From Neorhizobium populisoli (lineage in GTDB: Bacteria; Pseudomonadota; Alphaproteobacteria; Rhizobiales; Rhizobiaceae): DNA of 64,000 nucleotides. The notes under the pieces were generated by a model. The model searched no databases, had not been told where the DNA came from, and saw only the letters and a list, made by a program, of their open reading frames with translations. The stretch lies in NCBI RefSeq assembly GCF_019430945.1, contig NZ_JAHYCB010000013.1, forward strand, positions 1-64,000, written 5' to 3'. Below, piece by piece: positions 8,392 through 17,667 of the stretch. The translations under genes were made by a program, and so were the position numbers. Every line of letters begins with the position of its first letter. Position 1 is the first letter of the stretch.

Positions 8392-9945
8392 ATGAACGGC
8401 GCCGATATGCTTTGTGACGTCCTGCTGGTCAATGGCGTCGATGTCTGCTTCGCCAATCCCGGCACTTCGGAAATGCATTTTGTCGCAGCGCTCGATCGCA
8501 AGCCGGAAATGCGTTGTATTCTGGGCCTTTCCGAGGGCGTCGTCACGGGCATGGCGGATGGATATGCGCGCATGGCGGACAAGCCAGCGGCGACGCTTCT
8601 GCATCTTGGTCCCGGTCTCGCAAACGGTCTCGCCAATCTGCACAATGCACGCCGCGCCCGCACGCCGATCCTGAACGTCGTCGGCGACCACGCTTCCTAT
8701 CATTTGCAATATGACGCGCCGCTGACAAGCGATATCGAGAGCCTTGCCCGGCCGATGTCCCATTGGGTCGGCCGTGCCGCCGGCCCGACGGATATCCGCC
8801 GTTGCACCGAGGAAGGTTTCGCCGCCGCCATTGCCAGGCGCGGCGTTTCGACGATGATCCTGCCGGCGGATGCCGCCTGGGGCGAAGTCACGCCCGAGCC
8901 GCTTTCACGGGCAACAATTCCCGCTGCTCCAACACTCGATTCCAGCACCCTGAAGGCCGCGGCAGCAGCGCTGAAGAGTGGCAAACGCACCGTCATCATC
9001 ATGGGCGGTCGGGCTTTGCGCGAGAAGCCGTTGGAAACGGCCGGCCGCATCGCTGCTGCCACCGGTGCAGCCCTGTTCACGGTGCAATCGGATCGCGGGG
9101 CGCGCGGCGCAGGTCGTGCCTTCGTGCGACCGATCCCCTACAATATCGAACTCGCGGTCGAAGCCCTGAAACAGTTCGAGGTGGCGATCTGCATCGGCGC
9201 ACAGCGCCCCGTCACCTTCTTCGCTTATCCGGGCAAGCCAAGCACGACGCTGCCGCCATCCTGCGAAGTGATCCAGCTTGCCGAGCATGAGCATGATCTT
9301 GCCGCGGCCCTGGATGCATTGGCTGGCGAGCTTAGCATCAAAGGAGATGCCAATTTTGCCCGAAATGCCTTTTGCCAGAACGAAATCCAGGTGCCGGACG
9401 GCGCGTTGACGCCGGATGCGATCAGCCTGGCGATCGCGCGTCACTTGCCGGAAGACGCCATCGTCATCGATGAGGCATTGACGTCGATCGGTCAGTATCC
9501 GGCGCTCGCCCCCGGCCTGCGTCCGCATGACCATCTGCCGATCACCGGCGGTTCGATCGGTATCGGCATTCCGCTCGCCGCAGGCGCCGCGATCGGCGCT
9601 CCGGATCGCAAGGTCGTCGCCCTTCAGGCGGATGGCAGCGGCATGTACACGGTGCAAGGTCTCTGGACGCAGGCGCGCGAAAACCTCGATGTGGTCACCA
9701 TCGTCTTCGCCAACAATGCCTATCGCATCCTGCAGGGCGAGATGACGAATGTCGGCGTCAACTCCTACGGCGTCAACGCCCGCAAGATGCTGGACCTCGA
9801 CCAGCCGAAACTCGACTGGTGCTCGCTCGCCAAGGGCCTGGGCGTCGAATCTGGCCGGGCGACGAACACGGCCGAATTCGTGAAACTCTATACCGCCGCG
9901 CTTTCCCGCAAGGGACCGTTCCTCATCGAGGCGGCAATCGTCTGA
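8392..9945 (+). CDS. Thiamine diphosphate enzyme, acetolactate synthase large subunit-like
   Basis: A 517-residue ThDP enzyme of the IlvB/benzoylformate decarboxylase superfamily. The N-terminal Pyr domain has FANPGTSEMHF and the cofactor-activating glutamate E48 in GLSEG. A central Rossmann-like domain follows (TVIIMGGRAL). The C-terminal PP domain has GGSIGIGIPLAAG and the cofactor site, here ADGSG...NN rather than the usual GDGS. No small regulatory subunit is nearby, so it is unlikely to be the biosynthetic acetolactate synthase. It is 33 bases after gabT with a strong AGGAAAGGAAAA site and probably acts in the same catabolic route as a 2-oxoacid decarboxylase or carboligase. Confidence 0.8.
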   Translation: MNGADMLCDVLLVNGVDVCFANPGTSEMHFVAALDRKPEMRCILGLSEGVVTGMADGYARMADKPAATLLHLGPGLANGLANLHNARRARTPILNVVGDHASYHLQYDAPLTSDIESLARPMSHWVGRAAGPTDIRRCTEEGFAAAIARRGVSTMILPADAAWGEVTPEPLSRATIPAAPTLDSSTLKAAAAALKSGKRTVIIMGGRALREKPLETAGRIAAATGAALFTVQSDRGARGAGRAFVRPIPYNIELAVEALKQFEVAICIGAQRPVTFFAYPGKPSTTLPPSCEVIQLAEHEHDLAAALDALAGELSIKGDANFARNAFCQNEIQVPDGALTPDAISLAIARHLPEDAIVIDEALTSIGQYPALAPGLRPHDHLPITGGSIGIGIPLAAGAAIGAPDRKVVALQADGSGMYTVQGLWTQARENLDVVTIVFANNAYRILQGEMTNVGVNSYGVNARKMLDLDQPKLDWCSLAKGLGVESGRATNTAEFVKLYTAALSRKGPFLIEAAIV

Positions 9946-10326
9946 TCAGGCGGGCTTTGCGGCCGAGATCATGATCATCTCGACCTTGAGATCGGGGCTC
10001 GCAAGGCGGGCCTCGAAGCAGGCGCGGGCGGGCGGAGCGACATCGGCCACCCATTCGTCCCAAACCTCGTTCATGGCAGCATAGTCGTCCATGTTCGCCA
10101 GGATGATGGCGCAGAGTATCAGACCCTCTTTCGCGCTGCCAATTTCCGCCAGCCGGCCTTCTGCCTTGGCAAGAAGCTGGCGGGTCTGCTCGGCGGTGCT
10201 CAACGATCCGTCATAGGGCGCCTGCGGGGTGCAGGCAAAATAGCCGGTGCCCTGATGCATTACGGCAAGGCTGCCACGTTTGCCGACACCGAAACGCTCT
10301 ATGATCGAGGAGAAATCTGTGGTCAT
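9946..10326 (-). CDS. RidA/YjgF family protein
   Basis: A 126-residue protein of the RidA (YjgF/YER057c) family, trimeric cytosolic enzymes that hydrolyse reactive enamine/imine intermediates released by PLP enzymes. Visible are GYFACTPQAPYDG near the expected strand, the QTRQLLAKAEGRLAE helix, ILANMDDYAAMNEVWDEW and PARACFEARLA, where the arginine of the active site is expected. It is the last gene of the leftward operon, 16 bases after the ABC ATPase gene, and its stop abuts that of the TPP enzyme. It probably detoxifies intermediates of the amine pathway encoded here. Confidence 0.85.
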   Translation of the reverse strand: MTTDFSSIIERFGVGKRGSLAVMHQGTGYFACTPQAPYDGSLSTAEQTRQLLAKAEGRLAEIGSAKEGLILCAIILANMDDYAAMNEVWDEWVADVAPPARACFEARLASPDLKVEMIMISAAKPA

Positions 10327-10342
10327 GGTACTGTTGCCTGCT

Positions 10343-11410
10343 CTATTTGGTGATCACGAAGACGGATTCAGGCGTCCAGCTGATGCAGCATTCCTGGCCT
10401 TCCCTGATAATGACCACATCGGCACCGAGCACTCTCACCCGCATGGGAATGTCGCCGGCCCTGCCGATGACGAGAGCGTTGTCACCGTAATTGACGATGG
10501 TCTCGACCGTCATTCGAATGTTCTGGCGGCCTTCGATCGGGTTGCGCGACAGCTTGATATGCTCCGGGCGGATCAGCAGCGTCACCGCCTGGCCGTCGGA
10601 CAGAACATTGTCGGAAGCGGCGTAGTCGAACGCGCCAAGCGTCGGATTTTCTGCCGTCTTGCCGGCGGCACTGCCGATCGTTGCCGGGATGAGATTGCTC
10701 TCGCCGATGAAGGCAGCGACGAAGGACGTCTGCGGACGGTGGTAGATATCGAGCGGCGCGGCGCATTGCTCGATCCTGCCTTTCTCGAACACCACGATCC
10801 GGTCGGACATCGACATGGCTTCGGACTGATCATGCGTCACGAAAATCGTGGTCACGCCGAGGCTGCGCTGGATGCGCTTGATCTCGATCTGCATCTGCTC
10901 GCGCAGGTTCTTGTCAAGCGCGCCAAGCGGCTCGTCGAGCAACAGCAAAGACGGCTCGAAGACCAGCGCGCGGGCGAGCGCCACACGCTGCTGCTGACCG
11001 CCGGAAAGCTCCTTCGGATGACGGTGGCCGAAGCCCTTCAACCCGACGAGCGACAGCATGTCCTCTGCCTGCCTCAGCCCCTGGTCGCGGCCGACGCCCC
11101 GCATCTGTAGCGGGAAATAGACGTTCTCGACGGCGGTCTTGTGCGGAAACAGCGCGTAGTTCTGGAAGACGATGCCGATATTGCGTTCGTGCGGCGCAAG
11201 CTCGGTGATCGACCGGCCGCCGACCTGCACCGCACCGCCGCTGGCTTTCTCAAAGCCGGCGATGATCATCAGCGTCGTCGTCTTGCCCGAGCCGCTCGGC
11301 CCGAGGAATGTCACGAACTCGCCCTTCTCGACCGACAGGCTCACATTGTCGAGGGCTGTGAAATTCCCGTAGGTCTTGGTGATCTTGGAGAGTTCAAGAT
11401 AGCTCGTCAT
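10343..11410 (-). CDS. Polyamine-type ABC transporter ATP-binding protein
   Basis: A 355-residue ABC ATPase of the PotA family. Walker A is GPSGSGKTT (about residues 37-45), the Q-loop VFQNYALFPH, signature LSGGQQQR, Walker B LLLLDEPLGALD and the switch histidine in THDQSEA. Residues 240-350 form a TOBE regulatory domain. It energises the two permeases encoded upstream for import of a substrate bound by the periplasmic protein at 13188-14228. PotA-type systems move putrescine, spermidine or related cations; the exact substrate here is not visible. Confidence 0.9.
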   Translation of the reverse strand: MTSYLELSKITKTYGNFTALDNVSLSVEKGEFVTFLGPSGSGKTTTLMIIAGFEKASGGAVQVGGRSITELAPHERNIGIVFQNYALFPHKTAVENVYFPLQMRGVGRDQGLRQAEDMLSLVGLKGFGHRHPKELSGGQQQRVALARALVFEPSLLLLDEPLGALDKNLREQMQIEIKRIQRSLGVTTIFVTHDQSEAMSMSDRIVVFEKGRIEQCAAPLDIYHRPQTSFVAAFIGESNLIPATIGSAAGKTAENPTLGAFDYAASDNVLSDGQAVTLLIRPEHIKLSRNPIEGRQNIRMTVETIVNYGDNALVIGRAGDIPMRVRVLGADVVIIREGQECCISWTPESVFVITK

Positions 11411-11429
11411 GGGAAGTCCTTGGAAACGG

Positions 11430-12236
11430 TCAGTGTGCGCCTGCCGGCGGGCGGCTTGGCTTGGGAGCGCGGCTGCGAAGCGCGCTGGCGAAATAGGGGG
11501 CGGCGATGCCGACCATCACAAGCAGGAACAGCAACGTCGAGATGACCGCGATGACCGGGTCTGCTTCCTGACGGATGCTGTCGAACATCTTGCGCGGCAG
11601 GGTGGCTGCATCGCGCCCCGAGATGAAGATCGCCACGACCGTCTCGTCGAAAGACTGAACGAAGGCGAACAATGCACTGATGATCAGACCGGGGCGCAGG
11701 ATCGGCAGGGTGATGTGGATGAAGGTCCGCGTCGGGCTGGCCCCGAGGCTCTGGGCGGCACGCTCGAGATTGCGGTCGAAACCCTTCAGGTTGGCGGACA
11801 GAACCAGAAAGGCGATCGGCACCGAGAGGCAGGTATGGGCGAGAATAACGCCGAGATGGCTATGCACCAGGCCGAGATCGCCGAAATAGGAATAGTACCC
11901 CACCGCCATGACGATATGCGGCACCGCAAGCGGCATCAGCATCATCACGTCGGCGGCGCTCTTGCCGCGGAACTTGTGGCGGACCAGCGCAAAGGTCGCG
12001 GGCACGACCAGCACCATGGTCAGGATCGTGGTTGCCGTTGCGATGATGACGCTGTTCCATGTCGGGATCAGCCAGTCCGGGTTGGTGAAGTAGGCGCGGT
12101 AATAACCGAACCAGTAGCCCGGCGGCGGGAACTGCAGCGAATTCGCGCTGGAAAAGGACATCGGCACGACGATGACTAGCGGAGCTGCGATGAAGATGAC
12201 GACCAGGATGCCGGCCCAGCGCATGAACGTATTCAT
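11430..12236 (-). CDS. ABC transporter permease, PotC-like
   Basis: A 268-residue inner-membrane permease with six predicted helices. The EAA coupling loop reads RAAQSLGASPTRTFIHITLP at the usual place in the C-terminal half. It belongs to the PotC group and pairs with the product of 12243-13091. Only six bases separate it from that gene, and 19 from the ATPase gene, so expression is coupled. Confidence 0.88.
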   Translation of the reverse strand: MNTFMRWAGILVVIFIAAPLVIVVPMSFSSANSLQFPPPGYWFGYYRAYFTNPDWLIPTWNSVIIATATTILTMVLVVPATFALVRHKFRGKSAADVMMLMPLAVPHIVMAVGYYSYFGDLGLVHSHLGVILAHTCLSVPIAFLVLSANLKGFDRNLERAAQSLGASPTRTFIHITLPILRPGLIISALFAFVQSFDETVVAIFISGRDAATLPRKMFDSIRQEADPVIAVISTLLFLLVMVGIAAPYFASALRSRAPKPSRPPAGAH

Positions 12237-12242
12237 GATCGA

Positions 12243-13091
12243 TCAACCCCAGAGTTTGTCGAGGCCAAAACGGCGGTGATAAATGGTGAGAATGATGAGC
12301 GTGACGAACAGCAGCACCATGGCCATTGCAGAACCGAGGCCGAAGGCGAGGAACTCGTCGATCTGATGGCCAATCAGGCCGGCGATCATCTGTTCGCGCG
12401 GGCTGCCGAGCAGGACAGGCGTCACGTAGAAGCCGAGGCAGATGACAAAGACGAGAACAGAACCGTTGGCGATGCCCGGTGCCGTCAGCGGCAAGTAGAC
12501 ATGGCGGAACAGCGACCAGCCCTTGGCGCCGAGGCTTTCCGCCGAGCGGATCAGCGCCGGATCGATCTTCTTCATCACCGAGAAGATGTTCATGATCATG
12601 TAGGGCGCCAGGATATGCACCATGGCGAGCGTCGAGGAGAAACGCGTGAAGAGTAGCTGTGGCAGCTGTTCGATGCCCATCATCTGCAGGAAGGCGATCA
12701 GCGGGCCGTTGTTGCCAAGCAGCACCATCCAGGAATAGGTGCGCACCAGAAAGCTCGTCCAGAAGCTCATGGTCACGAGCAGAAGGATCAGCATTGCCGT
12801 GCGCGGCTTCGAATGCGCCATCAGATAGGCGAGCGGATAACCGACAGCGAGGCAGCACAGCGTCACGAAGGCGGCCGTCAGGAAGGTATTGATGAAGACG
12901 CGCTGGTAGAGCGCGCCTGTCAGGACCTTCTGGTAATTCGCCAAAGAGACGCGTGGGTCTGTGACGCTCATGATCGCCACGTCGGCGAGCGGTACGACGA
13001 AAAAGACGAGCATATATATACCGAGCGGCGCGAGAAGCAGCCACGGCCAGATGTTCGTCTTTTCCGTCAGTCTTGAAAGGCTCATGCCCAT
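12243..13091 (-). CDS. ABC transporter permease, PotB-like
   Basis: A 282-residue inner-membrane permease. The first helix is WPWLLLAPLGIYMLVFFVVP, a typical MalF/PotB-group beginning, and the EAA loop is RSAESLGAKGWSLFRHVYLP. The ATG at 13091 follows AAGGA at seven bases; a second ATG two codons on is possible. It forms the heterodimeric channel with the PotC-like protein. Confidence 0.88.
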   Translation of the reverse strand: MGMSLSRLTEKTNIWPWLLLAPLGIYMLVFFVVPLADVAIMSVTDPRVSLANYQKVLTGALYQRVFINTFLTAAFVTLCCLAVGYPLAYLMAHSKPRTAMLILLLVTMSFWTSFLVRTYSWMVLLGNNGPLIAFLQMMGIEQLPQLLFTRFSSTLAMVHILAPYMIMNIFSVMKKIDPALIRSAESLGAKGWSLFRHVYLPLTAPGIANGSVLVFVICLGFYVTPVLLGSPREQMIAGLIGHQIDEFLAFGLGSAMAMVLLFVTLIILTIYHRRFGLDKLWG

Positions 13092-13187
13092 TGCCGTTCC
13101 TTCTCAATGGCAAGCGGGGTCGGTGCGGCATCGCACGGTGATTGCGCGATGCCGCTCAGGCAGGTCGGTCTGATCCGGGAGAACGGA

Positions 13188-14228
13188 TCAGCTTGCGACC
13201 CACTCCTCGAAACGTTCGGCAAGTTCTGCCGGATCGATGCCGAAGTTGGCCATATCCTGTTCGAAAGTCAGCTTGTAGTTGGCCGGCGAGGTTGGCATGC
13301 GCTTGGCATCATCGGCGCTGACGAATTCGTTCGAAGCCGGGTTCAGCGCGCCGTAGTCGGCCGCCTTCGAGAAGCCTGCAAGTGGCTTGGCACTGGTGGC
13401 GAATTCGACGAACTTCTTGGCGTTTTCGAGGTTCGGCGTCTTCTTGGCGACGACCCAGTAGGCGCGTTCGATCTCGCCCTGATTCCAGGTCATGCCGACC
13501 GGTGCGCCGGCCTTTTCCGCTTCGAAGTACCGGCCGTGCCAGATGCCGATCATGTCGACTTCGCCGTCACGCAGGATCTGCGTCGACTGGGCGCCAGCCG
13601 TCCACCAGACGCGGACATGCTTCTTGATCTTGTTGAGCGACTTGAAGGCGCGATCGACATCGAGCGGATAAAGGTCCTTAACCGCCACGCCGTCGGCCAG
13701 AAGCGCGATCGGGATGACGCGCGACGCATAACGCTGCAACGAACGGCTCCCCGGGAATTTCTCGACGTTCCAGAAATCCGCCCAGGTCTTCGGCTCTTCC
13801 TTGTACTTGTCGGTGCGCCAGGCGAGCACGGTCGCAAAAGCGTGCGACGCGACGCCGTTTTCGAACAGGCCGCCTTCGTAGGGAGCCTTCAGCTGTTCAA
13901 TGATGCCGGCTTGATTGGCGCGCACCAGTTCGCCGCCACCGAGCGTCGTGACATCAAACTCGTAGGTACCGGTCTTCACCTGCTGGGCGAGCTTGGCAAA
14001 GGAAACCGGTGAGACCGTCTTCACCTGAATGCCTGTCTCCTTAGTGAAGGGGTCGATCAGATGCGTCTTGGCCGCAATCTCCCAAGGACCACCCCAGGTG
14101 TTGATGTAAAGGATCTTTTCCTGAGCGCGAACGATATAGGGCGCTGCGAGAGATGCCGTGACGACTGCGCCGGCAGTCTTTAGAAATCGGCGGCGGTCAG
14201 GCATCAGAAACGTCTTTATTCCGGTCAT
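13188..14228 (-). CDS. Periplasmic polyamine-type substrate-binding protein, Tat signal
   Basis: A 346-residue extracellular solute-binding protein of the PotD/spermidine-putrescine group. It begins with a twin-arginine signal (DRRRFLKTAG, hydrophobic core, cleavage after VRAQ near residue 36), so it is exported folded. The mature part shows LYINTWGGPWE and later WARTDK-like and IGIWHGRYFEAEKAG segments that line the cleft in this family. GAGGAG lies eight bases before the ATG at 14228. It heads the transport part of the operon; the ligand is probably an amine or small amino-acid derivative, by inference from the neighbours. Confidence 0.85.
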   Translation of the reverse strand: MTGIKTFLMPDRRRFLKTAGAVVTASLAAPYIVRAQEKILYINTWGGPWEIAAKTHLIDPFTKETGIQVKTVSPVSFAKLAQQVKTGTYEFDVTTLGGGELVRANQAGIIEQLKAPYEGGLFENGVASHAFATVLAWRTDKYKEEPKTWADFWNVEKFPGSRSLQRYASRVIPIALLADGVAVKDLYPLDVDRAFKSLNKIKKHVRVWWTAGAQSTQILRDGEVDMIGIWHGRYFEAEKAGAPVGMTWNQGEIERAYWVVAKKTPNLENAKKFVEFATSAKPLAGFSKAADYGALNPASNEFVSADDAKRMPTSPANYKLTFEQDMANFGIDPAELAERFEEWVAS

Positions 14229-14268
14229 GCGCGGTTCTCCTCTTTATGTTTTTCTTGAAGTGGCTTCA

Positions 14269-15237
14269 TCATTTCCTGAAGGTCGCCTCATAGAGGCGGA
14301 GCCAGTTCCCATGGGTGATCTTCGCGACCTCCGCTTCCGAGAAGCCGACCGTCTTCAGCCCATCCGGGATCACCCTTATGTCTTCCACGTTCTTGAACCA
14401 TTCAGGCGGCGCGGCTTTCAGCGGTTTGCCGGCAGCACTCGCGCCGTAATCCTCGCCGCGGGTCCAGCGGCCCTTGCGCATCCAGGCATAGTCCGGAGCG
14501 GTGAAGTTGTGGCTCTTGTCGGTGCCGATCGCGACGGAGTCGATACCGGCGATATCGACGGTGCGGGCAACCATCGTGCACCAGGCCTCGATCGAAGCGC
14601 AGAATTCGTCTCCGGTGATATTCCGATAGGCAGCGCAGCCGATGACGCCGCTGGTATCCTTCAACGCCCGGATAACGTCATCCGACTTGTTGCGCTTGTG
14701 CATGAAAAGCGACTGCGCATTGGCATGAGTGACGGCGATCGGTTTTTGCGATACCTTGATCGCGTCGAGCGTCGTGCGGTCGCCGACATGGCTGCAATCG
14801 ACGAGGATGCCGGCGGCGTTCATCTCGCGCACAACTTCCTTGCCGAAACGGGCAAGACCGGAATCCTCGGCCTCGTAGCAGGAGCCGCCGAGCTCATTCT
14901 GGTTGTTGTAGGTGAGCTGGACGACTCGAACGCCAAGTTCGGCGAACATCTCGACGAAACGAATACGGCCTTCGAACAGGTTCGAGTTCTGGAAGCCCAT
15001 GATGATGGCGAGCTTGCCCGCATCGGAAATGCGGCTGATGTCACCAGCCGTCAGGGCAATCTCGGCGATCTCCGAATTGTCACGGACCAGATCGCGCCAG
15101 CGGCCGATCGAATCCAGGGATTCAACGGTGCCTTCCCAGAAGCCGCAGGTGTTGACGACGCCGCCGACCGTTCCCTTCAGCAGGGTCTCGAAAGAGGCGC
15201 GATCAAAATGCCCGCATTGCAAACCGTCGATGATCAT
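14269..15237 (-). CDS. Peptidase M19 (membrane dipeptidase) family hydrolase
   Basis: A 322-residue TIM-barrel hydrolase of the renal dipeptidase family. Recognisable are LTYNNQNELGGS, ILVDCSHVGDRT with the expected metal-binding histidine, PIAVTHAN with the second histidine and SVAIGTDKSHNF with the aspartate. At the N-terminus, where classical members have HxD (DGHND), this protein reads DGLQCGHFD, so one metal site is altered. No signal peptide is seen, so it is cytosolic. Its start overlaps the upstream gene by ATGA. It may hydrolyse an amide or lactam substrate rather than a dipeptide. Confidence 0.8.
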   Translation of the reverse strand: MIIDGLQCGHFDRASFETLLKGTVGGVVNTCGFWEGTVESLDSIGRWRDLVRDNSEIAEIALTAGDISRISDAGKLAIIMGFQNSNLFEGRIRFVEMFAELGVRVVQLTYNNQNELGGSCYEAEDSGLARFGKEVVREMNAAGILVDCSHVGDRTTLDAIKVSQKPIAVTHANAQSLFMHKRNKSDDVIRALKDTSGVIGCAAYRNITGDEFCASIEAWCTMVARTVDIAGIDSVAIGTDKSHNFTAPDYAWMRKGRWTRGEDYGASAAGKPLKAAPPEWFKNVEDIRVIPDGLKTVGFSEAEVAKITHGNWLRLYEATFRK

Positions 15238-15956
15238 GATCTCGCGCTCTCTATCATGCGTTCGGAAATATTGGACGACAGGAAGGAGACGTCTGTCTCG
15301 TCGTCATTGTCCTTGCGGCCGATGACCGTGCCGTCCTCATTGACGATCATCGGTCCGGCGTGGCGGCGGGACACGACGCTGTCGGTCGCCAGCGCCTGCT
15401 TGGCGAGATGGTAAATGCGCCACCAGAGGTCCGCGTCGATCTCGACGCCGTCCTGCAGCACCGACCAGAGCAACCGATCGTCCTTGCTTACGTCTCCCGT
15501 GACCTGCGCAGGCACCGCCGTCAGCACATTGTCGACAACAGTCACCGATAGGCCTGAACGCCCGCCGAAATCTGCAGCGATTGCGAATTCCGCAGCATCG
15601 ACCGCACCGGCAATCGTCAACTCTCCCGAACCAAACCTCGCCGTCAGCTCGCCCAAGAGGTCGATGGCCGCCGGCAGCACGAACCAGGCATGCTCGCCGG
15701 CCGCATCGAGAGCGATGCGATTACCCTGTTCCGCGGTGATCGAAATGCGGGAAGGATCGGCCGATCGGAAGCTCTTAAAACGCTCCTCGAACAGGCGGAA
15801 GCCGCCAAGACCGAGCTTTTGCGAGTACATTGGGAGATCGCCGACCGTCAGGAAAAAACCCTTCGGCAGGCTCGACAGCGAGAGGATGCGTTCGGACATC
15901 AATCGCATTTCGCGCGGCATGACGCGCATCGTGGCCTTCGACTGCAATTTGGTCAT
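15234..15956 (-). CDS. Conserved protein of unknown function
   Basis: A 240-residue soluble protein that I do not recognise with confidence; some features recall DUF3726 proteins. It has alternating strands (FFLTVGDLPMYS, ISITAEQGNRIAL, LTIAGAVDAAEFAI, LSVTVVDNVLTAVPA) and a helical C-terminal part with RHAGPMIVNEDG. No signal peptide or membrane helix. It overlaps both neighbours by ATGA (the large protein upstream, the dipeptidase downstream), so the three are almost certainly co-translated and work in one pathway or complex. Confidence 0.65.
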   Translation of the reverse strand: MTKLQSKATMRVMPREMRLMSERILSLSSLPKGFFLTVGDLPMYSQKLGLGGFRLFEERFKSFRSADPSRISITAEQGNRIALDAAGEHAWFVLPAAIDLLGELTARFGSGELTIAGAVDAAEFAIAADFGGRSGLSVTVVDNVLTAVPAQVTGDVSKDDRLLWSVLQDGVEIDADLWWRIYHLAKQALATDSVVSRRHAGPMIVNEDGTVIGRKDNDDETDVSFLSSNISERMIESARS

Positions 15957-17662
15957 AGGACAGGTTCCGCCGGATAATACCAGGTGCCGCTGTAGCCAGC
16001 GCGCAGATCGTCTGGCGTCGGTGCGCCGTGATAGAGCACGCCGCGCAGGTTGCGGCTGAGGAAGTCGCGCGTCTTGTCGATGCCGTGGATGCCGACATTC
16101 ATCAGTCGCACGAGATCGATCGGCACGAAGGCCTCCGCGTTGATGTTGGCGCGCGGCGTATGATAGCCCTGCCCGCGCAAGCTCTGGATGCGGGCGACCA
16201 TGTAGCGATGCTCGGGATGTTTCATCAGGAAACGCGCGACGCTCTGAGCGCCATCCTCTTCGTCCAGATCGGAGAACAGCGACTGGATGCTTCCGCAGAT
16301 ATCGAGACCGAGATCAAGCGCTTCCGGCACTTCCTCGCGTGCGCCACGACGCGGCTCTTCCGCCGTCTCGGACTTGTACCAGACATATTTATAGGCATCC
16401 GGCGCGCTCATGTCGGTATCAAGCGCCCATTGGTATTCGTCGCGAACCAGGGCTTTCAGGTCCTCGACGGCTTCCGCCGGCGAGACACTGAGTTCGTCCG
16501 GACCGTGCGCAGCGGCAAGAAGTCGATCAGCCTCCTCCGGAACGAGTTCGATCAGGAGGGACAGAAAGGTTTCATAGGCCTCCGGGACCAGTTCATCGAC
16601 GAATTCGGACGCCAGGATATCGAGCGGATAGTCCGCGTTTCGGCCGAGCACGGTGCCGCTTCTGCAAAATTCTTCAAGCGCCGTGACGATCTTTTCGAGG
16701 TCGTCGGCAACTTCCACGCTGGAGGCAAAAGTCTCGTAGACCATGCGGTCCTGACGACGGAAAGCGATCGCTTGCCGGAGGAGATCGACAAGAGTAGTCG
16801 CACGCGCGTCACCCGCCTCGAGCTTCATGCCCCGCGCCGCGACGATCGCGTTCTCGCGTGCGGATACCAGGGCGTTGATCAGCCGGGGATGTTTATGCAC
16901 GAAGAAGATGAGGCCAAGCGCCGAGCCATTGCCGACGCCGATATAGCGGCGCAACTGCGGATCTAGCTTGACGGCCTTGTCGGACGCCTTGGCCGCGAGA
17001 TGCTCGACGAGATCGCAGGAAAATTCCCGCATCAGATAGGCGGTCAGCAATTGCGCCTGTAGAACACCGCCAAGCGCATGGCTTGCGCCGAGCGACGGGA
17101 AGGAGCGCGTGCCGAACGTGCCGTTGCCATCGAGGCCGGTGTTGCGCATCAGATAGCAGACCTTGGCGATATCCTCGACCGCCGGCTGGCGACCATCGGC
17201 AAGCGCCGCCATGGTCTGGTCGAAGACGCGCATCGAGCGGTTCGAACGGCACCAGATCAGCGTCTTCGCCGTGGCACGGCCGGTATAAAGCTTGGGGATT
17301 TCACGACGCGCGGTTTCGATCTCCGCCTCGGTCGCTGGGCCTTCGATGAGCGTGCCCATCATGTCCCAAGCCTGGCCGATGATACGGCCGGTACGGGCGG
17401 TACGGCTCGGCGGACGAGAGAAGCCGATGAAGGAGAATTCCTGCCCCGGCGCCTTGATCGAATAGATCACCGTGCCTTCGGCATTGCCGTCCACATCGAA
17501 CAGGACATTGGAAATGTCCCAGCATTCGCGGATCATCTTGTTCATGAAGGCGCGCGTGCCGCTGAGCCGGCTCGGCTGGATCGCGGCAAGGCGCGCGGTC
17601 TTCATCACCTCATCGGCCGGTCGCGGCTGCGGTATTGCCATCTTCTCGGAAGTCGCGGTCAT
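15953..17662 (-). CDS. Large conserved protein of unknown function
   Basis: A 569-residue soluble, mostly helical protein with no motif I can name. Notable segments are FSFIGFSRPPSRTARTGRI, TGLDGNGTFGTRSF, RRYIGVGNGSALGLIFFVHK and a tail ending GTWYYPAEPVL. The start at 17662 is preceded by GGGGGAG lying inside the end of the regulator gene; a frame-open extension upstream of it overlaps that gene and is less likely. It sits between the IclR regulator (five-base gap) and two ATGA-coupled genes, so it is a core part of this catabolic operon. An enzyme or enzyme scaffold is likely, but this is inference. Confidence 0.7.
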   Translation of the reverse strand: MTATSEKMAIPQPRPADEVMKTARLAAIQPSRLSGTRAFMNKMIRECWDISNVLFDVDGNAEGTVIYSIKAPGQEFSFIGFSRPPSRTARTGRIIGQAWDMMGTLIEGPATEAEIETARREIPKLYTGRATAKTLIWCRSNRSMRVFDQTMAALADGRQPAVEDIAKVCYLMRNTGLDGNGTFGTRSFPSLGASHALGGVLQAQLLTAYLMREFSCDLVEHLAAKASDKAVKLDPQLRRYIGVGNGSALGLIFFVHKHPRLINALVSARENAIVAARGMKLEAGDARATTLVDLLRQAIAFRRQDRMVYETFASSVEVADDLEKIVTALEEFCRSGTVLGRNADYPLDILASEFVDELVPEAYETFLSLLIELVPEEADRLLAAAHGPDELSVSPAEAVEDLKALVRDEYQWALDTDMSAPDAYKYVWYKSETAEEPRRGAREEVPEALDLGLDICGSIQSLFSDLDEEDGAQSVARFLMKHPEHRYMVARIQSLRGQGYHTPRANINAEAFVPIDLVRLMNVGIHGIDKTRDFLSRNLRGVLYHGAPTPDDLRAGYSGTWYYPAEPVL

Positions 17663-17667
17663 CGCCG

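Noticed and set aside
11860-13131. Minus-strand frame of 423 codons spanning both permeases
   Set aside because: His/Arg/Pro-rich shadow of the two permease genes, which are strongly supported in another frame.
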